64,000 nt of DNA from Paramacrobiotus metropolitanus (taxonomy: Eukaryota; Tardigrada; Eutardigrada; Parachela; Macrobiotidae): positions 124,001 through 188,000 of the forward strand of contig NW_026570313.1 in assembly GCF_019649055.1 (NCBI RefSeq). The letters run 5' to 3'. Below the pieces are notes generated by a model. The model ran no database searches. It was given only the letters and a program-made list of their open reading frames with translations, and had not been told where the DNA came from. Positions 22,501 to 35,831 of the stretch are shown piece by piece (positions within the stretch are counted from its first letter, which is position 1; the number at the start of each line of letters is the position of its first letter). The translations under genes and the position numbers were made by a program.

Positions 22501-25500
22501 AATTTTAAATACAACTACTGAAATAAGTAAATAAATGTAACAGTCTTATTTTGTAAGCTAATAAATTTAACGTCTCGGGTGGATGTATTTTAGATTGGCA
22601 ATTTGGAGAAGCAGCTGGATGTGATGGATCTGCGCGCCGAGAAGCGGCTGGTCCTGTTGCACCGGCCGGACGCGGTCATCCCGAAGAACACCGCCGACTG
22701 GCTGAATATTCGCGGTAATTTATTTTTCTAAATTATTTTTTTTCCCAATTTTTATTCGCTCGTTCGTCGTTTACCGAATTTTTTCTTAGGTTGGCTGTCG
22801 GCGCATCATCACATTAAATGTCCGAAACGCCTGTTCCTCCGGAAGCCGGCGACGTGGTTCGAGGAATACTACGAGCAGAAGCGCACGGCTATTCCGGACA
22901 AATTCTCGGATTTTTCGCGCTTAGCGCGCATTCTCATGGGCAAATCCATTGGATTGGTCTTGGGCGGGGGCGGGGCCAGGGGCGCTGCCCATGTCGGCGT
23001 TATTCGCGCCATGCTGGAGGCCGGGGTGCCCATCGACATGGTCGGCGGCACCAGTATCGGTAAATAATGAATTTTGGGGATTTTTTTAAAAATTTATTTG
23101 TTTAATTTCTTTTATTTTCCAATAATTTTCTGTTGCTGTTCTGTTTACATTTTATTTATTGTGTATTTGTTCAGTTTGTATTTTCAGTCTTTTTATTTTG
23201 CGTTTATTTTCGGTTGTTTGTTTGGTTTCTTATTCGTATCCTTTTTATGTATTTTCTGTTTAATTGTTTTAGTTATTTCTTGTTTAGTTTTGGTTTACTC
23301 GCCGTTTTATTTTTCTGATAATTTTTTATTTCCTTCGTATTTGTTTTCGTTTATATCATGTGTATTTTACACTTCTTTTGGGTTTATCAGTCTGGTTTGG
23401 GGATTCTTTTGATAGAAGTATACATATTTCTGTTTTATTTTTTTTTTTAATTTGTCTGAAATTTTAGCTAATTTTTTGCGGTGCTCAGGGTCGTTTATGG
23501 GAGCGTTGTGGTGCGAAGAGCGCAATCTGACCCGCTTCGTGCAGCGCGCCCGCGCCTGGTCGATGGGGATGATGTCGCTGTGGAAGCGCATCATCGACCT
23601 GACCTACCCCTACACCAGCATGTTCAAGGGCACCACCTTCAACGAGGCCATCGAGGCGACGTTCAAGGACCGCCAGATCGAGGATTTATGGATTCCGTAT
23701 TTTAATATAACCACTGACATCACGGCGTCCGCCATGCGGGTGCACAAAGCCGGCAGTTTGTGGCGCTATGTCCGCGCCAGTATGTCGTTGTCGGGCTATC
23801 TGCCGCCGCTGTGTGATCCGGAGGACGGGCATCTGCTGCTGGATGGCGGTTATGTGAATAATCTCCCCGCTGATGTCATGCAACAGCAGGTACGAGAATG
23901 TAAATTATTTCAATAAAATTTCAAATTAATTTTGAAAAATTAAGGCGAATTGTCCAGTTTTTCCGATTTATTGTTAATATGGAAAAAATCGACAAATTAT
24001 TTTTTGAACATTTATAAAGTTAAATTCAGTAGTTTCAAACATATTAACAAAAAACATTTCAACTGTTAATAAATTGGTGGAATAAATTTGGACAAATTCT
24101 TACTTAATTAAAACGGAAGATTTCCATAAAAATTTTCAGTTTTAATTAAGTAAGAATTTATTAAGAAATTTAATTAAGTAAGAAAATTTTTATGGAAATT
24201 TTCCCACTTCTGAGTGATACGAAATATACGACAAAATTGTGAATTCGATAGACAATATTCTGACGAAGAATTATTAAATGGGAGTAATTTTTCATAGGGT
24301 GTGAATTATATTGTGGCGGTGGATGTGGGGAGTCAGGACGATCATAACCTGACGAACTACGGCGACGAACTGTCCGGTTGGTGGCTGCTGTGGAAGAAGC
24401 TGAACCCCTTCGCCACGCCGGTGCGCGTGCCCAACATGGCCGAAGTGCAGACGCGGCTGGCCTTCGTCAGCTGTGTCCGCACGCTGGAAATGGTCAAGAA
24501 GTCCGACTACTGCGTCTACGTCCGGCCGCCCATCGAGAGCTTCAAGACCCTCGAGTTCAACAAATTCGATCTCATCGCCTCATTGGGGTAAACTTAAAAC
24601 AAATATTGAAATAATTCCCGTCTTTTAATTTATCATTTGTATTTAAAGAATTATTTACCATTTTTATTAACCAAAAAAACAAAATATATGAAATATACCG
24701 GTAGTTTTTTTTAATTAGCTTTGTAAATGAATTCCATTTCAGCCAGTGATTTTTATTTATAAAACAGTCTGCTAAATAAGTTCATTAATTTTAAAATACA
24801 GCAATTTATTTTTTACAGAATGCCAAAAAACACCTTTTTATTTAATTACATTTGTTCTAATCTCGTCAGGTACAAAATAACCGAAAGTAGTTTTATTTAC
24901 AAAATAAAATTTTAATTTTTAAGCCAGTTTTATTTTTTATTATTTATTTTTATTGGCGAAAGATCAGTTCGACATATTCAGAGTTACTGATTTGAACCAA
25001 ACCAACTGCGGCGAATAAAACTGAAAAAGGTCAATGAATTTTTTTAGTACCAGTAATTGGTGTATTTCTTTAATTTATGTTTGAGTATGTAAATATTGGT
25101 AAATGAGGACGATAAAAATATGCTTGAAAATTATTTTTGCAACATTTTAATGAAATTTTTCGGCGCAGTTACGATTATGGGCGGAATTTCTTCGGGGAAG
25201 ACAAGATCCGCTTAAAAGTGGAGGAGCTCTTCACCCGTGAAGTCCGGCGCTGTGCCGGCGTGGGCACGGTGCACTCGGTGAAGGAGACGGCGGAGCACGC
25301 GGCGGCCGGCGCCCTCCCCGGCTTCCAGTACAGCTTCACGGACCTCGCGCAGATCGTCTCCCAGATGAAGAGCAGCACGGCGTCTCTAAGCGAGAGCGGG
25401 GAGATGTCCTCCTCCAGCAAGGAGGAGGACGAGGAACTCGACGAAGTGGACGCGGAGGACGCCGCGGCAGAGGATACCGAGGAGGCCGAGGAACGGGCGT

Positions 25501-25538
25501 CGTCGGCCGGCGACGGTCTGGAGAAGACGGAGGAATAA
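13594..25538 (+). CDS. PNPLA6/7 (sws): Neuropathy target esterase / Swiss cheese lysophospholipase (PNPLA6/7 family)
   Basis: Seventeen exons: 13594-13953, 15533-15714, 16062-16375, 16886-17215, 17704-17924, 18033-18071, 18843-19200, 19286-19355, 19696-19816, 20206-20601, 21396-21553, 21624-21768, 22594-22714, 22790-23059, 23489-23889, 24298-24587, 25169-25538. Phases close exactly, giving 1381 residues, normal for the family (about 1375 in human). A hydrophobic segment at about 39-66 anchors it in the ER membrane. Cyclic-nucleotide-binding-like domains lie in exons 3-4 ([29 protein letters not shown]), 7-9 and 10 ([15 protein letters not shown]). The patatin domain has the oxyanion loop GGGGARG (997-1003), nucleophile elbow GGTSIG with Ser1027, and catalytic Asp1147 in [12 protein letters not shown]. 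It should hydrolyse lysophosphatidylcholine and phosphatidylcholine at the ER. The tail is acidic. Exon 6 is only 39 nt; single-exon uncertainty is greatest at the exon 4 donor. Confidence 0.95.
22133..22247. repeat. 27-bp tandem repeat, about 4.3 copies, in an NTE intron
   Basis: Units start at 22133, 22160, 22187 and 22214, each of the type caaattaaytgatgtrtaaa followed by ctataaa, with a partial fifth copy. Copies differ by only one or two bases, so the array is young. It lies in the intron between exons 12 and 13. Confidence 0.9.
24096..24203. repeat. Nested AT-rich inverted repeat in an NTE intron
   Basis: The tract ttcttacttaattaaaa near 24097 is followed by its reverse complement near 24139, and gatttccataaaaattttc near 24119 by its complement near 24181. 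A further direct copy of taattaagtaagaa is at about 24170. Probably a small non-autonomous element or a local duplication in the intron between exons 15 and 16. Confidence 0.6.
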
Positions 25539-26517
25539 TTTGTACATAAAGCGATAATGGAATAGGACCGCGGTTCTATTTTGTTGGTTGACGGAACTCG
25601 GAATATAATGATTAATAGGAACAGACGCGGACATTGGTTCAGTTTTGTTCGTTGGCGGAATTCGGGTTGATGATTAACAGAAACAGACGGGTGGTATTCG
25701 TATTTTGGATTGCGGCGTTAGAGGTGAAATTGGAGCGTTGCAAGACGAATGTATATTTGTGATTTCGGGAGACCCATGACGTGATGCTACCAAAGAAAGT
25801 GAAGCCCTGCCTTTTCGTGGAGACGTGATGCAGTCTGCGTGTTTAGTGATCGCCGTGTGAATATGCGCTTGTGTGCTTTGTCCCGTGCAACGTTCAGACA
25901 GTTAAGTTATTTTTTTCGCAGTTTATTTTCTCATCGCAGTTTTCGTTGATTAAAGTTGCAGTGTGCGTTGTAATCGATTCATTATTTCGAACCACAGCAG
26001 CCAAAGTTGGCAAAGGTCATGAAATATTTGCACAATATTATAAAAGATATTTTTGGAAATTAGTTGCAGATTATTAATATTAGTATTATTATTATTAGTC
26101 AATTATTTGCTAAGAAAATCCCTGAACTGAAAATTTCAAGGACAAGAAATTCAGGACTTCTGATGCTTGAAGCAATTGCAACCGCTCAGTGCGGCAGCGT
26201 AATCTGAATTTTATCTTTAGAGTTATCCGAACATTCCCGTTCTTTCCCATTTTGATTTTCGTCACAAGAAATAACTTTCTCTGCACTGCTTCTCTTCAGA
26301 CATTAAGATTAAATCACAAGAAACCATTCCAAGTTGTAAATATGCCGTTTTGAAACCAGACTGATGCCAAACCGACAAGCCACATATGTAAAAAATTGCG
26401 ACGTAAATCGGACGTGAAATAGTGCGAACGTTAATTAACGCGATACTGCAAGATCGATAATTTGTGCGGAGACATAAAGCAAGGATTCACTAAGCTGAAA
26501 TTAGCGAAGCGCAACGT
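25539..26517. other. Convergent intergenic region between NTE and astacin 1
   Basis: NTE 3' flank on the plus strand and astacin 1 3' flank on the minus strand. A CATAAA just after the NTE stop (about 25543) could serve as a variant poly(A) signal. No coding signal was recognised. Confidence 0.45.
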
Positions 26518-29500
26518 CTACGGGTCGTCGAGTTGCAGGCGTTTATAGCAGATGAAATGGCGGGGCTCGTCGGCGGTGCATTCGGAGTCGGTGACGTCAG
26601 GGATTGCCGCGGTGATGCTGCGGCAGTTGGCCAGCCAGACCGCCGCGTCGCCGGGCAGAACGGCGCCGTTTTGCTGCATAACGCTGTGGATATACACCAG
26701 ACTATTAGTCTGCTCCGTCGCCGGTTGGGCGCTCCACATCCGGCAGTAGTTGCGGCCTTCCACGAAACGCTGCACTCTGTACAAACACACCACCGTGTTT
26801 AGAAAATATTATTTATCGTTCAGGTATTTTCTCTTTAATTTTCTTTGCATTTTTCTCCTAAGAAACTAATTTAGAAATTATTTTTATATGCAGTATAGTC
26901 ACATATTGAACTGTAGTTGCACACTTGCAACTCGTGGACCGGTGGACGTTACTGGAAAGGTCAAGTTCTCAGACATAAGAAAACCCGGTTCTATTCGAGA
27001 AAAAGCGCCCATGTTTTCTTCATCCAAAAGATGTCTTCAGGATGGTGTTTTTTGAATTTCAAAAGACCATAATGTAGTCCCATAGACCATGTATTTTAGA
27101 CGTAAAAATGTATATGAAAACGGGCTCTATAAGTATACTGAAACATGCCGCTCGAAAGACGGCGTGTTGTGCTCCAACGATGTCTAAAGCACGTCAAAAA
27201 ATTGCTTGCCGTAGAACCGGGAAACATAAGAAAACGCCGTTTGAGAAAACCAGCAGGAGGCGCTTCTCCGAAAATCATAGTATTTTTGACGACCAACCCG
27301 ACCTGTTATTAGCCAGGAAGGAGAAGTAGTAGCACTTTTTCTCGCCCAACTTCACCCAGCCGTCCTCCGTGGGACACGCCCGATCTGAAAGTAGAGACGT
27401 GCAATTAATTACAATTATTTAGCAGTTAAATTAATTTTTAAGAACTATGCTATTGAATTTCTCGACGTGTAACTGATTCGATAGATGAATCAGGTTATAT
27501 ACGGCACTGACTGTCGGAGCTGGGATAGGCCAGCCGGATCTTCTTGGTGTCGACGGCGCTGAGGGCGGTGCGCTGTCCCATCACCTGCAGTCCACCGGGT
27601 GGCAGTTTATCCGGCAGCGGCTGGATGGTGAACTGCGTGGGGTCCTTGGCAAAGTCGTACTGGCCGTAGTGCATGATCGACTGGAAGTCGTACTCTTCCC
27701 CGAACGCCGTGATCTCCTCGGCGGAGTACTTGAGGAACTGGCTGCGATCGCCTAAATACTCACTATTTTCGGCTAAACATCACAAACAAGAAACCGGCAT
27801 TCATACTCTCGGCAATGTTGTCCCAGTTGATCTGCACATACTGGTCCCTGTAGAAAAAAAGGGAGTAACACCGCATTTTGGCCGGCAAATGATTGGTCAA
27901 CCGGTTCACCTGTCGGTGCGGGATTGTTCGTGGTAGAAACCTTAAAGAAACTGACGGTTACTTATAATTTCGTTGAACCGGAAAAAAACCTTACCGACGG
28001 TGTGCATTAGCTCGTGGTGGATGATCCCGACGGGTCGGCATTCTGATGCAAACATACAGTTGATTACGCTCAGCGCCGGGGAAGCGAGTTTTCTTACCGG
28101 GCATCTGCAGGCTGAGATATTGTCGGCCGTTCTGTTTGCCGGTATGCGACTGGCACCTGCATATCCAGACTTCAATCTTTTGTCGTTACTGCTGCTGCTG
28201 ACGTCGTACTATATAGTGCTGGTGACGGAATAAACTGTACAGTAGCGATGTGTACGTAAAGTGACGGCTTTACTCGTACTTTTCGGCTATATTTTGTTTC
28301 TACACGGATGCGCCGTGTCTATATAAGTCCGTGAGTGGCAGTACTTTGGATCATCAGTTTTCTCATTCTGAGTTTTAGCAGTGCCGGAGTTACTATTACA
28401 ATTTATCGTCGGAAATGCAGTTTCTTGCTTCGAAGTGGCGCGTCTAGGGTGGTGCGAGAGGAGCCATGGCTCCCCCGAACCCGGACGTAAAAAAAGAAGG
28501 GGGTACAGCAAATTTTTTTCCGGCGGGGGTCACCGAAAAAGCGAGAGAATACTCCCGGCCCCTTTGGTGTGAGTTCTCTGGCTCACTCTTTGAAACCCGC
28601 CTAGATTCGCCACTGTTGCTTCGCGTAGATTCTTGGGCTCAGCTATGCCCCATTGAGATTAGCTCATACTCTGCCGTTGACTAGGTCGGTAGGATAGATT
28701 ATTACGGTAATTATTCCAATCGTACTGATCGCTCTGTCACTGGATGCTTACCCGATGCCGGGCCCGATGTAGACGTAGTCCGTCTCGGTTGTCTGCTCGA
28801 CGAATACAATCCCGGTCTTGGCCGAGAAGGACTGCAGGGCCCGCCGCACTTTGCTGGCGTCATCCGGCACTGAAGCCCCCCAAATGTATCGCACCAGTCA
28901 CAACATAGTGCGGACCGCCGCACTGCTACAGTTGATGGCTTACTGAAGTATTTGGACAGATGGAACGGCACCGTCCCCCGCGGCCACTTGCGCTGCTTGT
29001 CCTTGATGAAATTGGCGCTCTGCTTCGCCTGAATACACCAGAACGCACTTTGTGTATCTGGTCACGATGGTCAGCCGTGGAAATTTCCAATTATCATACC
29101 AGTTCGTCGGTGGTGGCGCTGCCGGTCACCGCCATATCGTAGCCCAGAATGTCGCCTTCGAAGCTGCTGCGGTCCTTCATCACTTGATCAGCCGGCACTG
29201 CAATAATAAACCGATACTGTTAAAGCATCTCAACTCCAATTGCTTATACAGCGCTTCGAAGGGGCAGCACAACCGAAGCCGGGGTCACGAAACTTTAAAC
29301 CAGCCATGACCACGATTATTTCAATCGAGAAACACCGGATCACGGCTTGGCCAGGTCGCCGGTCTAATTGAGCAACAACGTCCCGTAAGAACGGAATAAG
29401 AACGAAAACTAAAACCAGGTTTAAAAACACATAGAATGGCCGGCTTCCACTAAATGTGCGCAGTCATGCTATACGCGCATGGTGAACCGCTCAGACAACG

Positions 29501-29932
29501 TTCATCTGCTGTAATTTTGTCCATACCGTGCACAACCTCATCGTTACACCCAGCATACTATGCGCAACACTTACGTCGCTCGGTGCCGATAAACTGGAAC
29601 TCGGGATCGACTATCCCGACCGCGGCACTGGACGGTGGTGGCGTCGCGGCGGCGGCCATCGCATCCGGCGCGGTTGTCGCGGAGGCGGCAGTCCGATCCG
29701 CAGCGTTTACCACGGCGTTGTGCGCGTCGCATTCGGGTGATGTGCCGGGCGGCAGGAGGGCGCAGAAGGCCATATCGGCGCCGTGGAAGACGGCATCTGT
29801 TCAGACTTAAACCAGTCCGTGCATTCATGCTCAGCTAAATTTATTCTATTACAAGGATATACCGATGCGTTTGTCAGCGGCCACCATCCGCGCAGTCCCC
29901 ACCACAATGTACAACCACCATCCCGGAACCAT
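26518..29932 (-). CDS. Secreted astacin metalloprotease with C-terminal C-type lectin-like domain, copy 1
   Basis: Twelve exons: 29932-29863, 29796-29575, 29197-29100, 29028-28944, 28869-28752, 28156-28098, 28042-27995, 27940-27910, 27847-27807, 27751-27512, 27384-27303, 26776-26518; 450 residues. Order: signal peptide (about 1-20, MVPGWWLYIVVGT); a two-Cys segment (FCALLPPGTSPEC); an Ala/Thr/Pro linker; a prodomain with the FEGDI aspartate switch; the catalytic domain with zinc site HELMHTVGFYHEQSR (His227, His231, His237, Glu228) and Met-turn SIMHY (Met284, Tyr286); then a lectin-like domain from about 340 with six cysteines (ACPTE, KKCYYFS, NYCR, ANC, SEC, FICYK). No EPN/QPD plus WND pair, so canonical calcium-dependent sugar binding is doubtful. 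Catalytic residues are complete. Donors of exons 10 and 11 (gtcagt, gtcggg) are weak. First of four tandem copies. Confidence 0.9.
28157..28751. other. Intron 5 of astacin 1, possible transposon remnant
   Basis: This 595-bp intron contains a plus-strand TATATAAG near 28320 and, further on, a GC-rich stretch (about 28440-28620) unlike the AT-rich introns nearby. It could be a degraded mobile element. I could not find matching ends. Confidence 0.3.
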
Positions 29933-31042
29933 AATTCGATCACGTGACGAGGCGTCTGTCCTCGGGAATATGACGTCAGGGAGTAGCGCGGATCCCGGCG
30001 ATGTGCAGCAGATGTTGGCTCGAAGTTGTGGCGGCACTGGCAGCCCCATATTAATCGAGACACTCTCCATAATTGAGCACGCATCGCAGCGCGCGTGTTT
30101 ACCCCCGAGGCGGGCTGCTTATACGCACTCAATGTATTCAGTGCATTGTTGGTTAAATTAACTGTGAATGCATAGAGCTTCCGGCGCTGAGACGGGTGTA
30201 TTGTATCAAAACCGTTCCCGACCTTCGTGACTGGTTTTTATTGGGGCTGTATAATACTGCATCACATGCCCGCCATCATCCATGTGCCACTAACGCGTGA
30301 CTCATAAATTCAAGGTTGTAAACTTGTAATATTACTGCCAGTATAAAAAGACACGCCATAATACAGATAATTTGTATGAATCAGATGAATCAGCGTTGCC
30401 AGTGAAAATGACCGACAGATTGCTCCAGTTATGTTAAGTAAAGTTACGCGGTACATGGCACCGTAATTCCTGTACATGCAAAGAAACTTTCGCTTTTGCG
30501 CAGTCCGCTTAATGGCATTTTATAGACAGACGCTTTGTACACATGGGATTTTTGAAAGCCATTTTCAAAATTCAAAAAATGTCCCACCTTGATTCGTTGT
30601 AAAACTTTCTTCATATCTATTATGTGCGTTCATATGCAGAATTCGAAGACGACCAAAGAGACTTTTACTACAGTACAGATAAACCTGTTTGCGTTTTAAT
30701 TTTTGGAATAGTACTGCGTCTAGTGTTTCGCAACGTTAACCGGATGTTGCGCCCACAAACGATTTTTACACCAAAGTATACATATGATTTGGCTACAGAA
30801 TGTTATAAAATAATTGTATAAAAAGTGTTTGGGATCTGCGCAAAAGCAAACGTTTTCGTGCATGTACACGAATTTGGTACCATGTACCGGCACACTTCCC
30901 TTAAAATCGATGCAATTCACCATCCCAACTTGTTCACATTGATCAGTAACGAAACTGTACAAAACATGTACAAAATGCAGCTTTGTTAAAGGAAGATTCG
31001 ATACATCGGGTCGGTTCTGGAGCGGATGATTAGAAAACTCGT
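29933..31042. other. Intergenic region between astacin 1 and astacin 2
   Basis: It holds the promoter of astacin 1 and the 3' flank of astacin 2. A segment at about 30738-30772 (cggatgttgcgc...caaac.) resembles 44707-44742, suggesting a dispersed repeat. No coding signal was seen. Confidence 0.4.
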
Positions 31043-34000
31043 TTAAGCATCTTCCACCGTGATGCGTTTATAGCAGATGAAATACTGTGGCGTGGACGTC
31101 ACGCACTCGGCGTCCATGGCATTGGGTGAGCCGCGCGTGATGGTCTTGCAGTTGGCGATCCACACACGCTGCCCACTCTCTAACACGTCCTTGTGCTCCT
31201 CCATCACGCCGTGCACGAAGCGCATACTGTTCGGCTGCTCCGAGGCCGGCGCCGCGCTGCGCAGCCGGCAATAATTGCGTCCTTCCGCGAAACGAAAAAC
31301 CCTAAAAAAGTCCGTTTAGACCGGTAAATTTAATTTCGCCAACGTTCTTTAATCGAACATACTTTTTCTTGGCGATGAAGGAGAAATAGTAGCACTTCTT
31401 CTCGCCTACTTGCATCCAACCCTCCTCGGTCGGACATTTACCTAAGTCCAGTAAGAAACATGTGTCTGGAATTCTTCGTTCATGAGCGATAATTACAAAG
31501 CGCATTTTTAAGCAATTTTAATTTCTGGTTGTCGTGCGTACTATCGAATTTGGGGTAGGCCAGTTTGATCTTGGTCAGGTCGATGGCGCTGAGGCCGTCG
31601 CGCTGGCCCATCTCCTGGACGGACATGCCGGGCGGCAGTTTGTCCGCTTTCGGGCGGATGGTGAAGACGCCGGTCTTCAGCGCAAAGTAGAACTGGCCGT
31701 AGTGCATCAGCGACCGAAAGTCGTACTCTTCCCCGAAAGCTGTCATCTCCTCCGCGCTGTACTTCTGGAACTGGCCCAGATTCTCTGTGAAATGCAGTAG
31801 CAGGGCGTAAATTATTAGCGGCAGTTTGCAATAAACAGTTACTTGTACAGAGTACAACATGAACCAGACTACGAAAGGACCTTGTAAGAACTGAACATCG
31901 TCTTACCTTGCCCGATGTTATCCCAGTTGATCTCTACGTACTTATCCCTAAGACAAGCGATATGAGTTTGATTACGCTAACTGAGTATTAGTGACGTAAT
32001 ATTAATTTTTCAATACTGTCGTACCTGTCGGTGCGCGATTGTTCATGGTAGAAACCTGCAAGGTAAGCAGAAGAATGACAGCGATACTGCAATTAGTAGC
32101 AGCACGAACAGGGAAGGGACCACAAAATGGTGACCTTGATCGACATGCCCTCACCGACAACGTGCATCAGCTCGTGGTGGATGAGACCGGCGTCTTTGCA
32201 TTCTGTAGCAATAACAGATACAGCTGGTATAGAATATCCATTTATGGAAATCAACAACAGTTATACGAAAGGTCAGATGTACACGTACCCGGCATCTGTA
32301 GACTGAGCAGCTGCTCGCCACCTTGTCGACCGGTGTATGATTGGCACCTGACGCGCGAACGATGAACTTATTGCAGTGAAATGCAATTCGAACAGAATAG
32401 CCGAATTCAATATAAGTTTGTCAAGTTTATTACAACTGCCTTTAAACAAGCTTGTCCCGTTATTTCTAACGTTAAGGTACAGACATCACGTACTTAGCGC
32501 GAACTTTCGTCTACCACCATGACAATCTAATCCCCTTAATTGTTAAGGTAACTATGAAGGGGAAAAGGTAATATTTTATAATTTATATCGATAGTTTATG
32601 ATTTGATTGATATCTGCCATGCATCGATCGTGGCAAAATCCAAATGCCTGTTACGCGTAAAAAGTATGACGCACGTGATGGAGTTGGATTTTAGCGTAAC
32701 CCGTTATTTTGTAATTGTTGCTGTGTTAATATGCGTCAGAAATTACGGGATAAGCTTGGTGTTTGCTTTGTTAGACAATTTGTTGACACTATGCTTATAA
32801 TGTAGTCAATCTACTACGTATTGCGGCACCTACCCGACGCCGGGTCCGATGTAGAGGTAGTCGGCCTCGGAAGAGCGCTCCTTGAACTGCACCCCCGTCT
32901 TGCCCGTGAAGGACTCCAGCGCCTCCCGCACCTTGGCCGTCTCCAGCGGCCCTGCAGCAAACAATAAGCATGCAATCTGAGAATGTTTCGTTATAAGCGC
33001 CGCGTCCTGATCCTAGTTCCGAATAAGTATATGCGAGTGTATAAGTTACGTAATTGACAACGGTGCCATCGCTAATGAGGTGTGATTTCGGCTCTATTGT
33101 GTCATTTGGAATGAGACGCTCCACAAGGTTAAGTATATGCGTCTATGGGAAAAACACCAGTGCAGTCCACATTTCCAAGTGTATATGCTCTTCTACTTGT
33201 TTTTTCCAAGAACAATCAAAGAGGACTTGTTCAGAACAAAAAGTACTACAAAAATAAACTAATCTTAACAATTTTAGCTGTATCAACAAAATGTCGCACA
33301 CCATTTTCTACAAAAGTAAATGATGTCCCACGTTATAGCTCTTGCCATATAAACGTAGCCAGGGCGGCGAATTCGCTGTACTTGCATAGCTTTCGTTTAC
33401 TCTTGTACAGAACCTGTGAAGTGTGAGCGTCATTAACTTGTCGTTACAACGACTGAGAAAAACGATTTATGGCAAGTTTTCAGCAACGACTTACAAATTA
33501 TGTTGCACTTCTACTGCTTTTACTTTATAATCATACATTTACAACTTATGTATTTGCACTTTTCTACAATTTATCACTAACCTTTAAAATTTTGCATAGA
33601 ACTAGTTTTGAAAAGTTTAAACGGATCTTTTGAGCATTGCAATTTGCAAGCAAAAAAAATAACGATGTCAATTTTGTAAAAACTTCAGCTCTTATTACTA
33701 TTTGAAGATATACTGAGACGTTTGCACCGTGATCCAATATCAACAATTTCGCGGAAAGACGTTTTCCTTTATATCATAAAAAGTGTATAGTAGTACCTAC
33801 TCTAGGACTAGGACTAACTACTAGTATTTTGTAAACATTATCTGAATTATTTACATATCCTGAAGATATTCCAGAAAGGCGCTCCCTATAACATCCTAAA
33901 TAAACTTTCACAATAAGTATTTAGCGCGCGTTTTTAGAGAATCGCTTTTATAACTAAATTGGCTACTACAACCATTCCATAAGGTCAAGCAATTGTCGCC

Positions 34001-35831
34001 AGTCGGCCCAGTCCACAGGCTGTTTACAAGATTTTCTGAAACAGTAGTCGTAAGCACAATTCAAAAATATTTTCATTTTCACATTTTGCGTAGCATATAA
34101 TTTCAACATTGAACTCTCAAACATATTTGCACCATGTCAGTGCAAAATCATGGTTAGATTACTTCCATATATATGGCATTTCAGTAATAAAAGTGTATAA
34201 CTTTATTTAAATGTGTTATAGTAAGCGACATTAAAAGCAAAACGACATTAAACGACGAAAAAACAGACTGATTCCGAATGGAGTTCTGCATATGGCGGTA
34301 TATGTCTCACGATATTCTCTCATTCCAAATGACAAGCGCTAGGCACGCTACGCCTCTTATACCCTCGGCACGCCTGATGGTACCGTTGCTAATTCGACTG
34401 CTTCGTTACGCACTATTAATCAGCCGCGGCTTGTATCGGATATCAGACGTCTGGCTGCCATCGTTGAAGTGTTGTTGTATTTTGTTGTGTCATGCAAGGT
34501 AATTAATAACACTGCTTTTCTTTTTGTGCCTTTTACCACTACCATATGTGCGTACCTTGTATACGAGTATGTACTTTTATATGCTATATATAAGATTGCC
34601 GAATATTGTGTACTTACGGAAGTACGAGGATAGTTTGAAGGGGACGACGCCCCGCGGCCACTTGCGGCTGTCGTCGGTGATAAAGTTCTTGCTTTGCTGT
34701 TGCTGCAACTCACAAACACACACACATGTAACCCTTCCGGCGACACAACACCGCTGACTCATGCTTTCCCAGCATAGTTTACATCGTAATGGGTTTTGTA
34801 TGTGATTCGAGCACGCCGAACTAATTATTAATCGTTACACATCTACAATAAAATTTCTGCAAACAAACGACAGCATCCTATAAGACAAAGTCACAACGGC
34901 TTCATTAGTTTATCGAATATAAAGTCACAAGGCTTATTAGATGAAATGTTTTTATCTTTCTTAAGCCGTAAACGTTGATATATTTGGATACTGTACTGCT
35001 TTTTATAATTTTTATTATCTATTTTCTAAGTCAGAATCACTTGTGACTGAAAAAGAAAAAAATTTAAAAACAAAACAAATTCGCTGAATGTAACAGAAAT
35101 AAAGCAATTATGTAAAACATAAGATTGTAAATAATGTGAAAATGTAAAAAATGTAAGGCATTAACGCGCAGCCGCGTACCAGCTGTTCCGTGGACTTCAT
35201 GAGGACGGGATCGTATCCGAGTATGTCGCCTTCGAAGCTCTTGCTCGTCATCATCACTTGCTCAGCCGGCACTGCTCAATTAAAAAGCAATCAGTACCAT
35301 AAAAATAACAAACAGTTGGTTTATGCAGCATTTCCGGTTCATGCATTTGTCATAATCTGGCAGAGCAGAACGTACATCTCTCGGTGCCGATGAAGTTAAA
35401 CTGGGGATCAAGATCCGCCAGGGACGGTTCGCCGGGCGCCGTGGTCAGCGCCAGGTCCGGCGTCGGCGTCGTCGATGGATTAGACGCACCGGAAGTACTG
35501 GGAACAGCGGTTGACGGTGGTGCCGATGTTGTCGCGGCGGCTTTACCGCTGCATTCGGGAACGGTACCCTCGGGGATCATCTTGCACCAGTTCAGATCGG
35601 CGCCGTTGAAATCCCGGTCTGCAGAAAACACGTCGCTTTTTTACTAAATCAGTAACGCGGAGTTTGGCTACTTTGGCAGTCACATTTCGGGCCTTAACGT
35701 GGATCCGTTCTGATAACAATGCCAAACGCATAGTATTATTTACCGACGCCGCTGTTGGCTGTACATAGCTGTCGTCCTGCTAAAATAAGCGTGGTCAAAT
35801 AAAGAACGCGTAGAAGAATTACGGAGAACAT
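31043..35831 (-). CDS. Secreted astacin metalloprotease with C-type lectin-like domain, copy 2
   Basis: Twelve exons: 35831-35744, 35618-35376, 35271-35180, 34702-34618, 32951-32834, 32347-32289, 32202-32155, 32055-32025, 31947-31907, 31784-31542, 31441-31363, 31301-31043; 461 residues, with splice phases identical to copy 1. Signal peptide MFSVILLRVLYLTTLILAG; two-Cys segment WCKMIPEGTVPEC; a long Ser/Thr/Pro/Ala linker, likely O-glycosylated; prodomain SFEGDILGYD; catalytic start RKWPRGVVPF; zinc site HELMHVVGFYHEQSR with Glu239; Met-turn SLMHY (Met295, Tyr297). The lectin-like domain begins KCPTEEGW and ends YFICYKRITVEDA, with all six cysteines. All catalytic residues are present, so it is predicted active. 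Exons 4 and 5 are separated by a 1.7-kb AT-rich intron in which I recognise nothing. Confidence 0.9.

Noticed and set aside
13594-25538. Patatin domain as a sign of bacterial transfer
   Set aside because: Many introns and the full metazoan NTE architecture show an ordinary animal gene.
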